From Triatoma infestans (lineage: Eukaryota > Arthropoda > Insecta > Hemiptera > Reduviidae), in NCBI GenBank assembly GCA_011037195.1, contig JAAEAF010003353.1, positions 26,259 to 90,258 of the forward strand: a stretch of 64,000 nt of DNA. The letters are read 5' to 3'. This document shows positions 10,340-22,044 of this stretch, one piece after another. Below the pieces are notes generated by a model. It worked only from the letters and a program-made list of their open reading frames with translations, was not told the origin of the DNA and ran no database searches. A program made the translations under genes and the position numbers. Each line of letters begins with the position of its first letter. Positions within the stretch are counted from its first letter, which is position 1.

Positions 10340-10615
10340 ATAAATCTGGTATTTTATTCGTCGTAGAATGCATATTCATTTGGTTCCTAACTGGTTCCAG
10401 ATTTTCATCCATCGTCAGAGCAAATTCACCAAGTTCGTGTAGAGAGAGAGTTCACTTCAACGTAACGTTTCTGTTACACTCCCACTTGTTTGTTTGTTGG
10501 TTTTATATATTTGGGGAGGTTCTAAGTATACTCCCCACATGTATACAACCAACAAACCAACAAGTGTGATTGTAACAGAAACATTCCCTTGAAGTGAACT
10601 CTCTAGATCTCTCCA
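10340..10615. mobile_element. Family B palindromic repeat, copy 2
   Basis: Left arm from CTGGTATTTTATTCGTCGTAG; centre with TTGGGGAGGTTC..ACTCCCCACA; right arm with ACCAACAAACCAACAAGTGT and GAAGTGAACTCTCTAGA. The minus-strand hammerhead core (10421..10382) has CTGACGA and a good stem II but GGAA instead of GAAA, so it should be inactive. The right arm is cut short before its core. Confidence 0.8.
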
Positions 10616-12118
10616 GAAGCCCTGAATTCAATTTATCCATCTAGCCACAGTAAAAATTTGAACTGATCGTTCAATCCGCGAAACAAACTCAGAACAACAC
10701 TAACAATAACCCTTTCTTAATGCAATCCCATGGTCAGATATTGACAATGCTTTAGAAATACTTTTGCGCTGATGTTGCATTAAGCGTTTTTATTCATCTT
10801 CTGCAGCCTTCGCTTCAGAAAAAAAAAGTATACGTGATGTCATTACCACTTAGTTGTGAATACTGATGAACCATGTTGATTGATATTAGTTCACCTCGTT
10901 AGCTGGTATGGGAACCAAACATCGACTAGCCAATTCAAGCAGATGGTTTTTCTATACTGGATTTCGATATCATCTCCGCTTTCCTACTTCGTGTAATTTG
11001 GAAGTGACGATTAATAGCTTCCTTTATTTTTTCACCATCTCCTTCGTCTGAACGGCTGAGTTTAAGCGTCTTGAATGTGAAATCTGGATTACGTAATTTG
11101 TAAAGATATAAAATACTTTTAGTTTTGTGGAATAACTTTTTGTGCAATAAGTTTATTTATAAATATACTAAAGCAATCAAAATTTAGAAATGTAAATAAC
11201 ATCACATCCTCTCCTCTGTAATTTTCTTCTGAAAACTGATCCTTCTTCAGTGCCCACCATATTTAAGTGAGATTGAGGGCGTTTTATTGCTACATTACCC
11301 TCTCTTCTTAAATACTTAATCCAACGTCTTTATCCGGGAATTAATTCCAGAAAAACTGGAGCTTTATGGCATCTGTTGTAATTTCTTCTCTTCCTTTCAA
11401 GGTATCTTCATCTCATGTTCAGAGTTACATAACTAATTTATATTAATCGATGAAAGCGTGTGAATAGAACTGTTTAACTGAAAACTATTAAAGATTGAAT
11501 AGTGTCAAAGACTTACAATTCTCCAAGAGGCTGCAGATGTATCCAGAACTTACTTTATAAAAGACCTATCTTTAGTAAAGCAACCATAGTTTAAAAAAAC
11601 GAAAACAAACAGAACGCTGAGCATTCGAAAAGTCTCCCGTTAATGAAGAAAACATAGTTTCCCGGCCACAAAAAGGGTAAAAACTTCTGAATGTGTCGGT
11701 TTCATGTGCGGCCGAATTATACTAACCATGATTTTAAGGAGTGCAAAGTACAAGAGGCAATTTGTTATTAGGTAATGCAAATTAAGAGGCCATTTTTTCG
11801 GCTGTTGTTGGAAAAAGAAACAGGTAAATGCTGCAAAACAAGGTAAAAATGCAGGAATCTGTATAAGTATGCAGAGCTACACTGGCGGTAAATAGTAACA
11901 AGCATCCCCCATATCAGATATTGATTCAATTAGACAATATAGATGTACTATTTAAAATTGAAAAAGGAGCTGTTTGATATAAGTTGCGTTCCGAAAGCAT
12001 TCTTTCGTTCACTGAGATACCTCATCCCTGGACATCATTTATTAATTTGTAAAGGTAGGAAATACTTTTTAGTTTGAATAACCTTATTTGTAAATATTCT
12101 ACAATAATAAAAATATCA
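10616..12118. other. No gene seen; a duplicated segment
   Basis: No convincing gene. Two related segments, 11098..11210 and 12038..12120 plus 12326..12350, share 'taatttgtaaag..aatacttttagttt..'. The second is interrupted by SINE copy 3. A 70-codon open frame at 10935..11147 (-) has no recognisable domain. Confidence 0.4.
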
Positions 12119-12325
12119 AGAGAATGGGATTAGCGCACTGGGCTGTCACACGGAGGTTCTGGGTTCGAGTGTAGTTGTGCTGCCCTTAGATTTTCTATTC
12201 CTAGGAGCCTCTCTCTACAGCTCACTGTTCGGTGATGGACAGTGTTGCCTGTAACGAGAGAACACTGGCTCCATGCGCCAATGATCATACATGTTGACGC
12301 GCCTTAAATTAAAAAAAAAAAAAAT
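12119..12325 (+). mobile_element. tRNA-derived SINE, copy 3
   Basis: GGGATTAGCGCACTGG (degraded A box), GGGTTCGAGTGTAG (B box), common body and GCGCCTTAAATT plus A tail. The flanks rejoin to a sequence like 11170..11195, which gives an approximate empty site. Confidence 0.85.
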
Positions 12326-13756
12326 TATTTAGAAATATAAATAACACTACAAAATCGTGTCCATTTGAACGAATTTTTCTGAAATATCTGTTCTTGTACA
12401 ATGCAAAAATTTGTGCAGGTTTGCCTTTTCTAAAATAAATAAAAAGAATAAATGGTCAAAATGCCTATTTTGATTGTCCATTTTTTTTTTTTAAATGATA
12501 CTAAATTATTAACTACAAAAAAAAATTTTAAGTACCTAATATTATAGTCAATTTACTTTGAACTATAAACTTTAAATATTATATTGATATTGAATTTTTT
12601 GTGAGTAGAAATCTAGGTATTAAAAGCCGCACGAAATTATTGGCCAACCTTGTATGAATGAACTCCAAATAAACTTTTGGAATCTCATATATCCCTTTCT
12701 TTCACTACAACATTCTGGATTACATACTGCCGTTACCTGACTTTTTGACATGATTCTCCGTGTCCTACTTCTCTATCAATTTAGTCATATCCATGTTCAT
12801 CGCAATCTGCATTAAGATGTCTGATTCCCCAAAAAAATGTAGACCTTCTACCACTAAAGTCAGACATTGTAATTTAAGATACCTCATAGAATGTATAATA
12901 CGTACGGAAACATTTCCGCAATGATAGTAACAATTAACTACTCAGTTATTTTAATATTTATTCCTTGCAGGAGTATTCCAGGCAAAGATAAGGGAAAATT
13001 AATTAAGTTATATCAACACTTTCGTAACACACTTAAGTGGAACATAATGATATACATGATGATGCATGAATAATATACCCTATGATACATACCTATATAA
13101 ATACAATACACACGTCATTGTTATGTTATTGTTGATGTTGATGATGATGATTACAATGATGAGATAAAGTTATAAAACCGTATAATCTAGTAATGATGTG
13201 ACTGGTTGACTAGTCCATGATCGATCTAGTCTTAAACAGCTGTTTAAGATCAGCTGTTTATGATCAATTATTTTCCAGTTAAGGGCCTCCTACATCATTA
13301 GTCTTGCCTGTAGATCAAGATCCACCATTGCTGTTCCCCACCAATACACCCTTTAGCCCACTCATTTAACATCCCTTTACAACCACAATGTACCGTTATG
13401 TATATAAAACAGGTTTTTTTTTTTGGTTTTTTTTTATTTAAATAAGTTACAGTTATTTTATTGATACGATATTTAAGTAGATAATGTTTTGAGTATTGAA
13501 AATATTATTCACGAAGAGTTTTATCTGAATTTAGTTTCTTTTTCTTTTAGTTTTTTAATTTTATAAAGGTGCTAGGCCATTTAATTCCACCTTACCTAAT
13601 TAGTCTCATTAAAATATTATAAAAAAAACATGTTGCATTTCACAACTTTTAAAAATGGAAATTTAAATTGCAACAAAAGAATTTTTTAAAAAACTGCTGT
13701 GAAAAATTCACACGAATTTCCCAAACTGCAGTTAATACAATGAATCCCCCCCCCCC
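12326..13756. other. Intergenic, no gene; perfect E-box palindrome inside
   Basis: 12890..13400 looks single-copy, with mixed base composition and no element signature. It includes the 18-bp palindrome CTTAAACAGCTGTTTAAG at 13231..13248 and a second CAGCTG 10 bp further on. A poly-C run (13747..13760) ends the stretch. Confidence 0.45.
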
Positions 13757-13916
13757 CCCCGTTTTATATGCAACAGATATATACCCCAGACAAAGCTTAC
13801 CTATAGAATATATATTTAAACAAATTGTATCACTGAGGTAGCTCAGCGCCCCAACTGGGGTTGATGTGTTTGAGAGAAACCAGCCAGTTTTATATAATGC
13901 TCTAGGCTCCATAAGC
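13757..13916 (-). mobile_element. Jockey-type LINE, 3'-end scrap
   Basis: On the minus strand this matches the 3' end of the Jockey tail at 44831..45310 (shared 'gagaaaccagccag', 'ctcagcgccccaact', 'caaattgtatcactgag' blocks). It is truncated to about 160 bp and abuts the poly-C/G run. Confidence 0.65.
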
Positions 13917-14420
13917 ATACGAATATTAATTATAATACAGAGATGTAGACTTTTTTATCCACATCTGTACAGCACCCAATTTTACAGTAATAAAATTATG
14001 TCATTCTTTGATTTTACGAAATGTGAAATACTATGCAGCATCTTGTAGCTGTATCGAATAAATGGTTTCTCTTTTTTTCATATTTTTCATTGATTTCTAA
14101 TGAAATTATTAAAAAATAATAAACATAATATCTTAATAAATTTATTTATTTTTTGGTAGTAAAAAAACAAAAAAAAATTATAAAATAAATAGTCCAAAAT
14201 AGGGAGGGATTAACTACTGATGTACTCGCGGACGAAACTGGAAATTCTTTCTGGCCACTTATTTACAAAAGCTTGCCCACTTCTGGTCTAGAAGACAGCG
14301 CCAATAACCCCTAAACAAACTAAAATCATGTTAAGATTTAAATCTGTGAGTTTTACTAAATAAATAAATAAAGATACCAAAGATCTTCTTTCAAAATTTG
14401 ATATATAAACCACACGTCTA
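13917..14420. other. No gene seen
   Basis: AT-rich sequence without domain, terminal repeat or tRNA box. Confidence 0.4.
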
Positions 14421-14672
14421 GTTGGTGTGGTTGCTTCCGTAGAGCTGCAAAGCATCAGAGATATTTTCCGTGATAACCCGTTTATTTTTGTGGTTATCGA
14501 CCGGTTTCGTGCGTTGACTGAGTGTATCAATTAAATTTGATCTGGGCAAGTCTATTTTATCACCACTGTTTTTGACAAAAACATCCTGATGATGAGCGAA
14601 CCGACCGAAACCGATCGATGACCGGCAAAAAGAAGCGGGATCACGGAAAATATCTCTGATACACTTATATAT
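14421..14672. mobile_element. Family A palindromic repeat, copy 2 (degenerate)
   Basis: Left arm GGTTGCTTCCGTAGAGCTGC to about 14545, right arm from about 14555 to 14672. On the plus strand CATC-CTGATGA (14582..14592), GAAA, CCGATC and GATG are recognisable, but stem II is disrupted. The left core is truncated. Confidence 0.75.
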
Positions 14673-15176
14673 AGATCTATCACTTTTGTATTGTATAATT
14701 TTTTTCGAATAAGTACATTTCTAGGGGAGTTCTAGGGAGAATTGGAAAGCTTTCTTCAAGAGCCGTTTTTTAGTTTAATACTTCCAGCTATACATAATAT
14801 AATATTAAAGCCATTTGAAGTTAAGCAAAAAAGTCCAAATTTTGTAAGAAATTACTCAATAATAGCTATGCAAATTGCGATATATGGGAAGCCGCGAGAC
14901 TGTATCAACTTAAATTTTTGTTATTTATTTATTATCTTCCTTTCTTGATTTAGAGAATTTCATTGCAAAATGAGTCCTCTAGTTGAGAATATTTTTTAAT
15001 GTTAAATTAATTGTTAATAATTTGATTAGTAAATTAAAGTTTATTGTTTATTAAACATCTTAATCTTTATAGATGATGGAAATCAGTTTACTTTGATCCT
15101 CACTAAAATGAAATCAATGAACCAAAAAAAAAAATAGTAAAATTTCAGATTAAAAGTCAATTTCACCGACCATATA
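14673..15176. other. No gene seen
   Basis: AT-rich spacer; a 68-codon open frame at 14742..14948 (+) has no recognisable domain. It ends with TA (15175..15176), the target site of the mariner element. Confidence 0.4.
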
Positions 15177-16506
15177 CGAGGCATGTCCAGTAAGTAAGTA
15201 CTGAGGCTCTCACGGCCGGAGGGATTTTGTTTTCGACATGTTGGCTACACTGTCGTGTAGCCTGATTCCTCCCCTCCGCAACGAGACCGGTTCGAGGTCA
15301 CTCCGTTGAGAACTGTCGACGCGACAATACGTTTCGTGAAAAATGTCAATCCAATCTCCGCCAAGTGTGAAATACGCGGCGTCATCCGTTATCTCGTTTG
15401 GAAGGGAAAAACTCCGGTTGAGGTTTATAATGAGGTAAAAACTGCATATGGTGATAAAGCTATGAATCGTACGAGTGTGTTCAAGTGGTGTCGCGAGTTT
15501 AAAAACGGTCGTACGTCTGTGCATGATGATCAGAGGAGCGGAAGACCTTCAATTGTGACTGACGAAATTGTGGAAAAAATCGAAAATGCGCTCCGTGACG
15601 ATCGCAGATTGACTGTGGATGAACTTTCTGCGATGTTTCCGCAAATCTCCAGATCTCTGCTACACGAAACCATCACAGAAACCCTCGGATATCGGAAACT
15701 GTCCGCGAGGTGGGTCCCAAAACAGCTGACAGACCAACATAAGTTGAATCGAGTGGAGGCCGGGCAAGAGTTTTTGAGACGCTACAAACTCCATGGAGAT
15801 GAATTTCTCCGCTCCATCATTACTGGAGATGAAACTTGGGTTGCACACTACACACCTGAAACCAAAAGGCAGTCTCAACAGTGGCGTCACACCTCTTCAC
15901 CCTCCGCCAAAAAGTTCAAAACCACAATTTCAGCCAAGAAAATCATGGCATCCGGGTTTTGGTACTGTCAAGGCATAATTTTAATTGAATATATGCCTCA
16001 AGAGGAGACCATCAACTCTGCAAGACACTGTGAGACCCTAAAAAAAATTGCGGAGGGCGATTCAGAACAAAAGGAGAGGCATGCTGACAAAGGGAGTCTG
16101 CCTGCTGCACGACAATGCCAGACCACACACGGCCAACGCCACGAAGGAACTGCTTGCCTCGTTTAAATGGGATGTCCTGAACCATCCCGCGCATTCCCCT
16201 GACCTAGCACCTTCAGATTACTATCTCTTTACCTCCCTGAAGCTGCACATGGGTGGAAAAAGGTTTTCAACCGACGAGGAGGTGAAGGGGGAGGTGGAGA
16301 AGTGGACGAAGGGGTTGGCGGGAAACTACTTCGAGAAAGGCATCAAAAAATTAATACCCCGGTTCACTACCTGCATTGAGAGGAATGGTGACTATGTCGA
16401 AAAATAGCTTACATATGTACTAACGTAACCAGGTAATTTTTTTGTTCAAATAAAAATTTTTGTAACCTACAAAAATTCAGTACACTTACTTACTGGACAT
16501 GCCTCG
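15177..16506 (+). mobile_element. Mariner-type transposon, nearly intact (1330 bp)
   Basis: Perfect 23-bp terminal inverted repeats (CGAGGCATGTCCAGTAAGTA plus AGT) at 15177..15199 and 16484..16506, flanked by TA on both sides. They enclose one transposase gene that fills the element. Length and layout fit the mariner family (about 1.3 kb). It looks recent: no internal stops apart from one frameshift. Confidence 0.95.
15336..16407 (+). pseudogene. Mariner transposase, one frameshift, start codon lost
   Basis: The reading frame runs from a GTG at 15336 (a plausible decayed ATG; no in-frame ATG precedes the conserved start) through the HTH region (VFKWCREFKNGRTSVHDDQR) and the WVPKQL linker to TGDETW, whose catalytic Asp is codon 15828..15830. 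A single-base shift in the A8 run at 16040..16047 moves the rest to the next frame: HDNARPH with the second Asp at 16111, HSPDLAPSDYYLF with the third Asp at 16216, ending with TAG at 16405..16407. Spacing between the second and third Asp is 34 residues, the mariner D,D34D signature. Role: transposase that excises and inserts the element at TA. Confidence 0.92.
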
Positions 16507-17439
16507 TAGATAATGCTAAATTTCAGCAACAACCAAAACTAAAAATAAAATTATATAATATTATAAACAAAAATAATTACAAGCCCTTTGATCCTTACAG
16601 AACTGGAGATATATATATATATATAATATAGAGTGATATAGTTTCTCGGAAGTATGATGGCATTCTAGTTGTTCCCAGTCTATCTAATATAACAATCGCT
16701 CACTTGATAATAATAGAAATCTTAGTAATAAAAAACAATGGGCCCCGACCCACATGGTGTGTGTCTGTGTGTCTCTGTACCTACTATCTAATATATATTA
16801 TTATTATATATATATATATATATACAATGGTACACTTTGATTTTGTAACATAACAAAATATATCGTCTATTAAAATGCTATTGTTCTCTATTTATTTGAA
16901 ATCAAGTTAATTCTATAAACTAGTTAGTTACATTGTTTAGTTTTTTTTGTTTTTTTTTTAAACTTTGAAACATATTCAAAGTAGATTTGTGCAAGCGTAT
17001 TTGTGCTTGAGTGACACTGTGATTAAGAACCATAGAGTATTATGGATGCCAAAGATGGAAACAATGAAGAACAAGTAATGAACATTCTGTCTGCTGGACG
17101 AATAAGGCATAAATGTGGTTGGCATTTAGATAAAAAAATAGTAAGCCGGTAGATTTTTTTGAGGGTAGCAGAGAAATCCTAAATGAAGTGGATATAGAAT
17201 TTTGTAAGTTCAACTTAGCTGACGGCAATAATCGTATAATAAAATGGAACAAAATGGTGTTTTGAAATTTGTTTCTTAAACATTAATATTGTTGTTTTAA
17301 TACTTTGTTGCTTTATATGATTTATCCTTTTGTGTCGTCATTGTTTTGTTTTTCTATCTTGACTAATTTTAGAGAAAAAAATGAGTAACCTACCTTGAAT
17401 TATAATTATAAATCATGCATCTTTTATTTGAATATGTGG
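16507..17439. other. No gene seen
   Basis: AT-rich DNA with (TA)n runs at about 16611..16624 and 16805..16825. No domain is recognisable in the short open frames. Confidence 0.45.
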
Positions 17440-17632
17440 ATAAGTCCGCATTGCTGGATAACATTTGGTATTTTATCTGTCGTAGCATGCATATTGATTT
17501 TCTTCCTTCGGATTTTCATCCATCGTCAGTGCAAATTCCATAAGTTCGTTTAGAGAGTTCACTTAAACGTAATGTTTTTTGTTACACTCACACTTGTTGG
17601 TTTGTTGGTTATATATATGTGGGGAGGTTAAG
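17440..17632. mobile_element. Family B repeat, copy 3 (left arm only)
   Basis: GCTGGATAACATTTGGTATT through the GTTACACTCACACTTGTTGG block. The minus-strand hammerhead core keeps CTGACGA and stem II but has lost the GAAACCGGT part. A long (TG)n microsatellite follows at 17650..17688. Confidence 0.75.
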
Positions 17633-17647
17633 AAGGTTATGTTGCTA

Positions 17648-17649
<2 letters not shown>

Positions 17650-17688
<39 letters not shown>
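17650..17688. repeat. (TG)n microsatellite
   Basis: About 19 uninterrupted TG units adjoin the truncated family B copy. Confidence 0.95.
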
Positions 17689-17689
<1 letters not shown>

Positions 17690-18424
17690 AATGACAAAAT
17701 GGAATTATTATAAATTATGATTATAATTAGAAAATAGTGTACAATAAATAGCACGTTTTGAAGAATACTTTATAACTAAATTTTAATAGTGTTGTTAAGT
17801 ATGCTGAGCGTTTTATCAAGTCATTTTTATTAAGGCGGCGATAAGTTATTTCAGGAGAATACTGTACTAATAAGGAATAAATAAAGTTTGAAAAAAGGCG
17901 ATGCAAAGTTTAAGGAAACACAAAAGCTTGTAAAAATAATAAATAAATATGAAATACAAGCAAGGTTAAAACAAGAAAATATGTAAGTAAATTGATATGT
18001 ATGAAGGTTGGAAGCAAAACGGCATATTGGATGTGGTATTATAATAAATAATAGATGAAATCAAATGTATTCATTTTTATTTATCATGCTTATTTTTAAA
18101 TGATATTAATTTATGTTTAAATTACACGAAGCATGAAAAATTAAAAAAATGTAAAAAATCAAGTATTTGTAACATATTTACTTAACTGCATGTTTAATAT
18201 ATTTAGTTAATGGGAGCAATAAAGAAAAACTTGGAATTTTCATTGCATTATTGAAAAAGAAGGCTAAAGAGAATTAGGTGAAAATGAAGATCTAATCTAA
18301 GTCCGCCATTTTGTATTTGGCCGTTTATACTAGTTGGTAGAAAATAAAATTGATGTTTAACACTGACAAAAATTTCTCAAAGGAATTCATAATTTTCTGT
18401 TAAAAAAACTAACCAGTAAAAAAT
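17690..18424. other. No gene seen
   Basis: AT-rich, no element signature recognised. Confidence 0.4.
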
Positions 18425-18587
18425 ATCTATTTTTTACTGTCTCTTTCTCCTATTAAGAGGAAGTATTGTAATAATGTCAAAAGTTTATATATCGAATTTT
18501 CATTGACGTTTTGAGGTCTCATGAGTCCAAAAAGTAAATTTTAGAAAATGCTCTGTGTGTGTGTGTGTATGTGTACATACCGGGTGT
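18425..18587. mobile_element. GT-containing dispersed repeat, left part of a split copy
   Basis: 'ctctttctcctattaagagg', the 'ttttgaggtctcatgagtcc' block and (GT)n match copies at 36.4-37.1 and 54.6-55.6 kb. The copy continues at 20173 after the long-TIR element, with TA duplicated at the junction. Confidence 0.75.
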
Positions 18588-20172
18588 AACAGCAACCTCT
18601 GGCAATACTTCGGGATATGGTTTTTCTTCATTTGGAACAAAAAATTTCTAATAAACTATGGTCCGATTCAATTTTCCTACTTTTTCTCATAAAATTGATT
18701 ATATCTCAAAAAGTTTTTTACATAAATCATATTCAATTACACCTTTGGAAAGAGCATTAAATTTCCTATAAGAAACAGAAGTTTTATTTTAATTTAATTA
18801 ATTATAAGGTTTTTCAGTGACTTTAAACTCAACCCTACAGCGCTTCGACAATTAAAAGCCACTTTTCAATAGTATTTTCTTATAAATTTCTTTAAGGCAA
18901 GCGTATGGTCCGGTTACAGAAAAAATATCTACATTTCACCAGCTTTCCAACGATGATAAATATCATGGGGTTTCTTTCTTGTTTTGTTAAAGAAAATGCG
19001 AAATAAATGTAAAAAAACAACAAAATTCAAATTGAGAACTGTTATAAAAATATCCTAAGATTAGCTAATATTGCCTCTGTTTTTTTCTGATAAATCAAAT
19101 AAAAAAAATAAACAAATAAATCTCATAAATCAAAGTTTATTAATTGTTAAAATGATGGAGTTGAGAATGATAAAAGAAAATACAAAAAATATGATTTAAT
19201 TAACGAAAAAAATCTTTTCCATCTGTAAGAGGGTTAAAAATTTAAAAACACACAAAAAAATTAAATAAAAACTTTTTACACAAAAGAAAAATTTAATTTA
19301 ATTTAAAGAAAATGTTCAAAATGTTTATCCTCCGCGTAGACAAAGTCTACTTCTTCGTGACACTGACGAAACAGCACTTAGCACTTCCCCGCGGTTGTTT
19401 TTAATTTCTTCCGCAGCTTCATATATCCGGTGGTCCAGCTCTTCCCGAGCATACTCAGCTGCAGCTTCCGACGCGCTGCCGTTACAAAAACCATAAATAA
19501 AAATCATATCTCGGTATTCTGTCAGAGAACTGTGGCATTTTGAATGTATGACCAGCTAAATCACGACTTAATGTTTCTGTTTATTAGAATTAGACGGATT
19601 TCTATCGTGAGATTACAATTCCAAAGTTCATTCCAGTATTATTAATTAATCTTAGGATATTTTTGTAACAGTTCTCAATTTGAATTTTGTTGTTTTTTAC
19701 ATTTATTTCGCATTTTATTTAACAAAACAAGAAAGAAACCCCATGATATTTATTATCGTTGGAATGTGGTGAAGTGTAAATATTTTTTCTGTAACCGGAC
19801 CATACGCTAGCCTTAAAGAAATTTATAAGAAAATGCTATTGAAAAGTGGCTTTCAACTGTCGAAGCGCTGTAGGGTTGAGTTTAAAGTCACTGAAAAACC
19901 TTATAATTAATTAAATTAAAATAAAACTTCTGTTTCTTATAGGAAATTTAATGCTCTTTCCAAAGGTGTAATTGAATATGATTTTTGTGAAAAAACTTTT
20001 TGAGATATAATCAATTTTATGAGAAAAAGTAGGAAAATTGAAAATTTTCCAAAATGAAGAATAACTTTTGAAGGCGAACGAATCGGACCATGGGTTTATT
20101 AGAAATTTTTTGTTCCAAATGAAGTGAAAAACCATATCCCGAAGTATTGCCAGAGGTTGCTGTTACACCCTG
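18588..20172. mobile_element. Long-TIR DNA element (about 1.58 kb) with transposase HTH remnant
   Basis: Terminal inverted repeats of about 480 bp: left from CCGGGTGTAACAGCAACCTC to about 19075, right from about 19650 to its complement ending at 20172. TA flanks both ends (18586..18587; 20173..20174). The ends (CAGGGTG...) resemble those of the DD41D foldback at 57953. The centre encodes on the minus strand a short helix-turn-helix-like remnant (19325..19507). It is non-autonomous. Confidence 0.85.
19325..19520 (-). pseudogene. Transposase N-terminal (DUF4817-like HTH) remnant
   Basis: The minus strand reads (L)TEYRDMIFIYGFCNGSASEAAAEYAREELDHR, a good likeness of the N-terminal helix-turn-helix found in many insect Tc1/mariner-type transposases (YG-C-GNA--A---Y---FP-R). 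It then diverges and stops at 19325. The DDE domain is absent. Confidence 0.6.
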
Positions 20173-20990
20173 TATATGTGTAAGTGAACAGCAAAGCTCA
20201 AAAACGAAAAAAATCGCAGAAAGTCCAAACACGATATTCCGTTTAGGTATGTATATCACTATGGGGGGGGGGGGTCTGAGTTATCTGTCAAAATTCCTCT
20301 ACCGGAAGTACCACTTTACTGAATGATTTTTTATTTTTATTTTTTTGCGAATTTTTTCGGAAAATGGTTCCAATGATTTTTTTCTTTAAACTTGATATAT
20401 CAATTACACATACTAAGAGCACTAATTTTTATTTTAAACATTTCTCTGGGAAAATTAATTTACGGCTACTTTTGGGGGAAGGATGGGGGTATGTTTTCTG
20501 ATAAAGTGTTATTTCCGTTTATTATACAATTCTATCATCTAAATAATATTAATTAAAAATATGTCGCCAAAATTCCATGTTTGCAGTACAGTTTAGTATA
20601 GGTCAAAGAAAATGTTTGACCGGAAGTGTTTTTTTTTTACTAGTTTTTTCAATTTTCTTTGTTTTTCTCCATAATAACATCGACGGATTTCTTGAAATAT
20701 TAACCATGAATAAGGGAATCTATAAGTTATGTTTGAAATTTTTTTTTCTTAGAAAGTTAATTTAAAGAAGTTTAAGGGGAGTGGGAGGAGAAGTTATGCT
20801 TTCCTCAAACAAGTCACGTTATTAAGATTACGTAGATTCTGACAAGTCACGTAGATTCTGCCAATGATATATATGTGATATGTTTGAAGAAAATTCGTCA
20901 TTTATAATTGTGTAAACTTCTGCAAGAGAAAGTTGTATGAGTGTTTCACACCAGATTTTTTTCTCATAACTTTAAATATCGTTTATTCTT
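20173..20990. mobile_element. GT-containing dispersed repeat, right part of the split copy
   Basis: Continues the copy broken at 18587: 'gaacagcaaagctcaaaaac', 'gatattccgtttagg', blocks ending 'gagaaagttgtatgagtgtt' near 20950. No coding capacity. Confidence 0.7.
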
Positions 20991-21117
20991 AAATTTCCTA
21001 TCCCCCCTTTGAAAAAAAAAAATTCACCAACAATATACACCTACATTCTTGAACAGTATTTTTAAAAGACATTTCAAAAACTTTTCGATATACATTGTAA
21101 TAAATAGAATAGAAGCG

Positions 21118-21440
21118 GGGGGGGGGGGAGAGGCTCATTCCACTGCGACCTACAAATTGAGGTCTATTGTGGATTGCTCCATGTTGTTCCCACGAGTAGC
21201 TGGGGAAGTGAAGTCCACCCGGTGAGAGCCCCGCAATGACCGGGTAAGGCTACTTACTCTGGGAGGGCGCCTGGTATCCCAGAGGCTCCGTAACGACCCC
21301 GGGATTAGGCTCCGGGACCAACCATCCCATAGGCACGGATCGCATAACACCGTAGGATTGAGCCGGATATAGAGGCAGGATAGGGTGAACAGGGATCTAA
21401 AAGGAAGGTAAGACATAAAACAGGAGGCCAACGGGGGGTG
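21118..21440 (-). mobile_element. RNase H-bearing LINE, 3'-end fragment
   Basis: The minus-strand end (..ESTIDLDL-like coding end, then GGTCGCAGTGGAATGAG and a C-run) matches the 3' end of the LINE at 61449..62534. The frame NNMEQSTIDLNL parallels KIRESTIDLDL there. The rest is too short to classify. Confidence 0.6.
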
Positions 21441-22044
21441 ATCGTTGACCCGCCAGAGCCCTAGTTAGCCGTGACACCGGAGAAACCCAGATGCCACGTT
21501 GCCCGGCCCCCACGATGTGGGCGTTAGGGTTGGCTCGCTGCTCCACTGGAATTGCCGAGGCTTTCCACCAGGGTAACAACATTTGGGGGCCTTGTAATAA
21601 ATAGCTATCATCATATCTCGCCTCCAACAAAAAAAAAAATCATATGGCAATTCGCCCAACTGCTACGTCATCCGCCATGACGTAACGCATCTCCCTATCA
21701 TAAGTTAGGGGAAATCTAGATTCGTCCTATCGCAAACTCTAAGAGATCTAGAAGGAGAAGTCGAGGAAGTTTTTCTACAAGAATATATATAAGCTAGCTA
21801 AGCTAGATTCAAACTATGAGTTTACAATTCATTCTTGTACATACCTAGTCTTCAAGAAAACATTATCATCAGCAACGCAGTTTGTCATTTCACCTTACAC
21901 TATCACTCTTTATCACAGTTCAGTAAAAGTCCTTGCAATTACTCTGTTTCTCAGTTAATATATCTCAGTGTTTCACTGTACTTTTTTCCTTTTCTACCTT
22001 TTTGCTCTGAGTACATCACAGAAAAAGAAACCACAACAACGTTA
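21441..22044. other. Intergenic with a 66-bp direct repeat unit
   Basis: 21441..21630 is GC-richer and not identified. 21638..21703 is nearly the same as the centre of the MITE at 22209..22275 (ATCATATGGCAATTCGCCCA..). The remainder shows no gene. Confidence 0.45.

Noticed and set aside
13305..13325. CCTGTAGATC string resembling the miR-10 seed region upstream of Dfd
   Set aside because: It is on the strand opposite to Dfd, matches only about ten bases of miR-10, and no complementary arm forms a hairpin nearby. No better mir-10 candidate was found in the window.
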